NCBI GenBank assembly: GCA_964503145.1
Contig: CAZCYV010000005.1
Span: forward strand, 1 to 64,000
Direction of reading: 5' to 3'
From: RBG-16-57-11 sp964503145
GTDB taxonomy: Bacteria > Chloroflexota > Anaerolineae > Anaerolineales > UBA4823
Length of the DNA: 64,000 nt
In this document: piece after piece, positions 60,432 to 64,000 of the stretch
Layout of the letters: the number at the start of each line of letters is the position of its first letter
Numbering within the stretch: position 1 is the first letter of the stretch
Notes under the pieces: generated by a model
The model's input: the letters and a program-made list of their open reading frames with translations, nothing else
The model's database searches: none
Told to the model about the DNA's origin: nothing
Program-made: the position numbers and the translations under genes

Positions 60432-61973
60432 TTAAAAAGCTGTTTTCGACCGTCGTTCGAATTTCCTACCTGTCGCCAGTTCAACGCACTTGTACGCGCC
60501 ATCGTAGATGCCGATGCTTTTGTTTTTGACGATCGAGTCGCAGAAGATTTGCATCAAATCGGTGTCCTGGGTTAACACATCGATCGCTTGCAGGGTTTGG
60601 GGTACCGAGCGCGCTTCTACGGTGCCATCGCCCAACTCAGCCCCGCGAATCGCGCCCCACATCTCGTGCCCGCCGACGCGCTCGTTGAAAATCTTCGGCA
60701 CGGGGTAAAACGCCAGCTCGCTGGGCTTGGTGATCATCACGTCCACCACACGCATCAAGTAGTTGGTGGCGTACACGGCATGGAAGATGTTATCGTGCAG
60801 GAACACATGCAAGCCGCTGGCCGGGCCAGAGCGTATCTGATCGGCAAAGGCCTGGGTGTCTTCCCACACGAAGTGGGTTTGCAGCATGGCTTTGTGCTGA
60901 GCCAGTTCGGCCTGCAGCCATTCCCAATTGGCTTTGTGGTCTCCCAGGTTGACAAACAGGGTGAGCTGATCCTTTTCGATCAAGGGAATGCAGTGTTCGA
61001 TGATCGCTTTGAACAACTCCCGCTGGGCGCCAGCGCCTCCCATCGTCAGCAGGAAGCGGCGCGGTTCGTTATTCGCCATGCGCCGCAGCCGTGCGGCGCA
61101 GTCCACTTCGATATTTTCTACCAGCTCATGATCGACGTGGTGGCCGACATAATAAATCGCCTCAGGGGGGACGGGTTTCAGAATACGGTCTTTGTCATCG
61201 AAGCCGCGCATCACCCGAAAACCGTAGTAGCCGGATGGCGATTGGATGCCGTGCTTGGCGCCCTCGGTCAACTGAAAGGCCATAGGCCAGTTATCGAATA
61301 CCATATCCACCACGTTGGTCATGCCGCCAGCTACCGCGCCCATGCAGTTCCACATGTGAGCTGTCAGAACCGGCATATCCGAAGGCAGGGCCTGGTGAAG
61401 GTTTCTGAATAGCTCGCTCATTTTATAATCTTTGACGTTGGTCTTCAGAAAGCGCCAGGGCCAGCCCACGATATAGTTGTTGAGGATGAACGAGATGAAG
61501 GGAAGGGTCGGCTCGCCAGTGGTCACCGCCTCCCAAACGTATTTGTTGAAGAAACGGCTGCGCTGCGACAGGCGGGAGAAGAAACTGTAATTATGATTGC
61601 AGCGATTGATCACATCGGAAGTGATCCCTGGGATCGCCAACAGGTCCAGCCAATAGGGTTCGAAGCCCATCGCCCTGGCGCAGGACACCCCGGCCATGGC
61701 GATGCGATAGTGGCCAAAGCCCATGCGGATGGTGCTGCAGATGACCGCCTGTCCCTGGTTGACGATCGGCTCACCGTGGCCACCGCGGACGATGTTTTTC
61801 ACCCCAAAGAGCGGCCCTAAATAGGGGTTTTCTTCCAGGCTTAGAGTGTATTTTTCATTGGGGTCATAATTGAATTTTCTAATGAACATGTTCTGCCACT
61901 TGATGGTGGCTTTGGTTTGTGATTCTTCGATGGCATTTCCGAAGACGGTATATCTTCCGTTCTCCATTTTCAT
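60432..61973 (-). CDS. GT-B-like putative glycosyltransferase, unknown specificity
   Basis: A 513-residue protein. The N-terminal half opens a nucleotide-sugar-transferase-like Rossmann domain (ICSTIRMGFGHYRIAMAGVSCARAMGFEPYWLDLL); the C-terminal half has RRFLLTMGGAGAQRELFKAII, a hallmark-like glycine-rich GT28/MurG-style strand, then LHVFLHDNIFHAVYATNYLMRVVDVMITKPSELAFYPVPKI, similar to the donor-site region of UDP-sugar enzymes. This supports a GT-B fold, but no donor or acceptor can be named. AAGGAG lies 10 bases before the ATG. It stands between the ABC permeases and the globin-Rieske gene. Confidence 0.65.
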   Translation of the reverse strand: MKMENGRYTVFGNAIEESQTKATIKWQNMFIRKFNYDPNEKYTLSLEENPYLGPLFGVKNIVRGGHGEPIVNQGQAVICSTIRMGFGHYRIAMAGVSCARAMGFEPYWLDLLAIPGITSDVINRCNHNYSFFSRLSQRSRFFNKYVWEAVTTGEPTLPFISFILNNYIVGWPWRFLKTNVKDYKMSELFRNLHQALPSDMPVLTAHMWNCMGAVAGGMTNVVDMVFDNWPMAFQLTEGAKHGIQSPSGYYGFRVMRGFDDKDRILKPVPPEAIYYVGHHVDHELVENIEVDCAARLRRMANNEPRRFLLTMGGAGAQRELFKAIIEHCIPLIEKDQLTLFVNLGDHKANWEWLQAELAQHKAMLQTHFVWEDTQAFADQIRSGPASGLHVFLHDNIFHAVYATNYLMRVVDVMITKPSELAFYPVPKIFNERVGGHEMWGAIRGAELGDGTVEARSVPQTLQAIDVLTQDTDLMQIFCDSIVKNKSIGIYDGAYKCVELATGRKFERRSKTAF

Positions 61974-62033
61974 GACAGGTCTTCTCCTTGGTGAAGTCGC
62001 AACGAGCAGGCAAGATTCAGCGCGGCGTAGAAA

Positions 62034-62081
62034 AGACTTCCGCGGCTATTGCAGACCCACGCAACTCGACTGCGGAAGTCT
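62034..62081 (-). terminator. Terminator after the sugar ABC permease genes
   Basis: AGACTTCCGC (62034-62043) and GCGGAAGTCT (62072-62081) are perfect 10-base arms; on the minus strand the second arm is followed by TTTTC. The loop of 28 bases is long. It lies 31 bases after the permease stop. Confidence 0.6.
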
Positions 62082-62112
62082 GCTGGACTTAACATCTTCT
62101 TGAACAATGGGC

Positions 62113-62979
62113 CTATTTTCCAGAGCCGAGCGTTAAACCCTGGATGAAGTAGCGCTGCAAGAAAACAAACACGAGCAGCGTTGGGATCGTGGCCAGCAGC
62201 GCCCCGGCGGTGATCACAGGCCAGTCGGTGTTGTACTGGCCGCGCAGGGTCGCCAGGCCAGCAGTCACCGGGCGCAGCGTATCCGAGCGCAACAGGATGA
62301 TTGCCCACAGATAATCATTGAACACCCAGGTGAACTCCAGCGTCGCCAGTGCTGCCAGCGCCGGCAGGGTGAGCGGCAGAACGATCTGCCAGTAGATGCG
62401 GAATTCGCTGCAGCCGTCCACCCGCGCCGCATCCATAATATCGCCGGGCACGGAACGCATAAAGTTGCGCAGCACGAAGGTGCAAAAGCCGAGCTGGAAG
62501 GCGGTGTGGATCAAGATCAGCGAGGCGTGCGTGTCGTACAGCCCAAGCGTGTTGGTCAGGCGGAAGACGGGCAGCAGCAGAATCTGGAAGGGCAGCATCG
62601 TCCCGGCGACGAACATGAAGTAAAAGAACAGATTGCCGCGGAATTTATAACGCGCCAGTGCGTAGGCTGCCAGTGAAGACAGGAAAAGCATCCCCAACAA
62701 GGATGGCAGGGTGATAATGAAGCTGTTGATCAGGTACTTGGATACTCGCGCTGCTGTCCAGGCCTGGACGAAGTTCTGCCACACCAACGCCCGCGGCCAG
62801 CTCCAGAATCCGTTGGTGGTGATGTCATCCATCGTCCGAAAGGAGGTGACGAAGCTGGCGATGACCGGGAGCAGCCAGATCAGGGTGAAGATGGTCAGGA
62901 AGGTGTATAGGGCGGCCTGTCCGGCTTTGCGCCGGGCTGCCCGGCGGCGTTCTTCGTATGTAAGCGTGGTCGCAGTCAT
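62113..62979 (-). CDS. Carbohydrate ABC transporter permease (MalG-like)
   Basis: A 288-residue inner-membrane permease with six helices; the EAA loop is AARVDGCSEFRIYWQIVLPLTLPAL, which contacts the ATPase. The N-terminal TYEERRRAARRKAGQAALY is cytoplasmic. The ATG at 62979 has GGAGG eight bases upstream and is preferred over a GTG three codons earlier. It pairs with the permease gene just upstream. The sugar is unknown; the nearby oxidative sugar-acid operon is a possible consumer. Confidence 0.92.
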   Translation of the reverse strand: MTATTLTYEERRRAARRKAGQAALYTFLTIFTLIWLLPVIASFVTSFRTMDDITTNGFWSWPRALVWQNFVQAWTAARVSKYLINSFIITLPSLLGMLFLSSLAAYALARYKFRGNLFFYFMFVAGTMLPFQILLLPVFRLTNTLGLYDTHASLILIHTAFQLGFCTFVLRNFMRSVPGDIMDAARVDGCSEFRIYWQIVLPLTLPALAALATLEFTWVFNDYLWAIILLRSDTLRPVTAGLATLRGQYNTDWPVITAGALLATIPTLLVFVFLQRYFIQGLTLGSGK

Positions 62980-62991
62980 CTTCCACACCTC

Positions 62992-63954
62992 CTAATATTC
63001 CAGCTCTTCTTTGACCGTGCGGGAGAGATAAAAGCCGATGAATACCATGCTGATAGCAAAGAGCACCACCGCAATGGCTGCGCCGTAGCCCATGCGGTAG
63101 TTGTTGAAGGCTTCGATGTACATAAAGTTGGCCAACACCTGTGTACTTTGCCCGCCGCGGGTCATGATCGAGACCAGATCGAAGGAACGCAGCGAGTCGA
63201 TGATCGAGATCACGACAATGATCGTGGTCACCGGCGCCAGCAGAGGGAAGATCACGTGGCGGAACAGGTTCCAGCGGTCGGCGCCATCCACTCTGGCGGC
63301 GTCGATGTAGGAAGGGTCGATGTTTTTCAGCCCTGCCAGGTAGAGCACCATCACATAGCCTACCTGTCGCCAGACTGCAGCAGCAATGACGCACCAGATG
63401 GCCAATCCGCGATCGCCCAGCCAGCCAGGTACCTTCTCGAAGCCCAGCAGGAAGAGCATATTGTTGATCAGTCCCAGACGTGGGTTGTACACCCATGACC
63501 AGATCAGGCCGATCACCGGCAGAGAGAGCACCAGTGGAGCGTAAAAGCTGACCTTGTAAAAGCGCCCGCCTTTCATTTCCTGGTTGAACACTATTGCCAT
63601 ACCCAGTCCCATCGTGGTGGGGATGGTGATGAACACCAGCAGCCAGCGCAGGTTATTCCCTAGCGACTCGATGAACAGCTTGTCTTTTGTGAACAGGCGG
63701 GTGTAGTTAGCCAGGCCGATGAACTTGGGGGCAGACACGCCATCCCAGTTGGTCAGGCTCAAGTACATGGTGTAGAAAGTCGGGCCGATAATCCAGAAGA
63801 AGTATAAAGCCAGGGCCGGCAACAGGAATAAGTAGGGTATCAGATGGGGTGAGATGCCGCCCTTGCGCTGGGCGGCTGGGCGGCTGGTCAGTTTAGACAG
63901 GAAGTTATTAACCGGGGGTAAGGCCAGCAGTGGTTGCAGCACCAGGCTGATCAT
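62992..63954 (-). CDS. Carbohydrate ABC transporter permease (MalF-like), 5' end uncertain
   Basis: A 320-residue (or longer) permease: LIPYLFLLPALALYFFWIIGPTFYTMYLSLTNWDG starts the conserved part, and the EAA loop is AARVDGADRWNLFRHVIFPLL. The first ATG in frame is at 63954, but the frame stays open to the window edge and reads PGPGFWISLAAM before it, so the true start may lie beyond 64000. Substrate-binding protein and ATPase genes are probably outside the window. Confidence 0.88.
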   Translation of the reverse strand: MISLVLQPLLALPPVNNFLSKLTSRPAAQRKGGISPHLIPYLFLLPALALYFFWIIGPTFYTMYLSLTNWDGVSAPKFIGLANYTRLFTKDKLFIESLGNNLRWLLVFITIPTTMGLGMAIVFNQEMKGGRFYKVSFYAPLVLSLPVIGLIWSWVYNPRLGLINNMLFLLGFEKVPGWLGDRGLAIWCVIAAAVWRQVGYVMVLYLAGLKNIDPSYIDAARVDGADRWNLFRHVIFPLLAPVTTIIVVISIIDSLRSFDLVSIMTRGGQSTQVLANFMYIEAFNNYRMGYGAAIAVVLFAISMVFIGFYLSRTVKEELEY

Positions 63955-64000
63955 CGCTGCCAGAGAGATCCAAAAGCCGGGGCCCGGAAGAATCTGGGGA

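Overview
The window is GC-rich, gene-dense bacterial chromosome. No rRNA, tRNA, phage, transposase or CRISPR array is visible. Several traits point to Chloroflexota, probably an Anaerolineae-type lineage: Thr/Pro-rich (TPTP) linkers in lipoproteins, a lipoprotein built from LGG/LG-P repeats, a paired rsgA-RNHCP unit, an archaeo-eukaryotic release-factor-like protein, and a general Chloroflexi flavour of the proteins. Without a phylogenetic marker this is inference.

Layout. 1-2.2 kb (minus): dual-OB protein, two DUF488 proteins and a decayed DNA-alkylation-repair gene. 2.4-9.2 kb (plus): acyl-CoA dehydrogenase, MDR oxidoreductase, small membrane protein, three-subunit acyl-CoA carboxylase and a CYTH protein. 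9.2-11.3 kb (minus): glutamate racemase, class-I glutamine amidotransferase-like hydrolase, ribosomal protein L19. 11.3-15.3 kb (plus): a zone with two gene remnants, a baeRF protein, a lipoprotein and a double-SIS protein. 15.4-21.5 kb (minus): a PadR-controlled exosortase unit whose apparent substrate is encoded beside it. 21.6-24.8 kb (minus): ADP-forming acyl-CoA synthetase and a YceI protein. 25.0-26.6 kb (plus): two membrane proteins.

26.7-34.4 kb (plus): (i) an operon of a radical SAM protein and an unrecognised protein carrying four EPAH motifs; (ii) rsgA-RNHCP behind a leader peptide and two tandem terminators; (iii) a cyclic-nucleotide/TPR membrane protein; (iv) a small secreted protein next to a sortase. 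34.5-44.2 kb (minus): a ten-gene cobalamin uptake and salvage operon (btuFCD, cobO, cobT, cobS, cbiB, cobD, cobC, cobU) behind a cobalamin riboswitch with its own terminator, followed by a patatin-like protein. 44.5-46 kb (plus): repeat lipoprotein. 46-50.5 kb (minus): an overlapping rpoN / NtrB-like kinase / NtrC-like activator cassette; the activator lacks a DNA-binding domain.

50.7 kb (plus): proline dehydrogenase. 51.8-56.3 kb (minus): GntR-controlled operon (SDR, enolase-superfamily dehydratase, MBL hydrolase, FAH-family hydrolase) that looks like oxidative catabolism of a sugar or sugar acid. 56.5-59 kb (plus): a coiled-coil protein with GyrA-C-terminal-like repeats coupled to a short Hsp70. 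59-64 kb (minus): a protoglobin-Rieske-Rieske fusion, a GT-B-like protein and two sugar ABC transporter permeases, the last reaching the window edge.

The most interesting items are the radical SAM/EPAH pair, the globin-double-Rieske fusion, the rsgA-RNHCP attenuator, the exosortase carrying a PadR-linked N-terminal domain, and the self-contained sigma-54 cassette.
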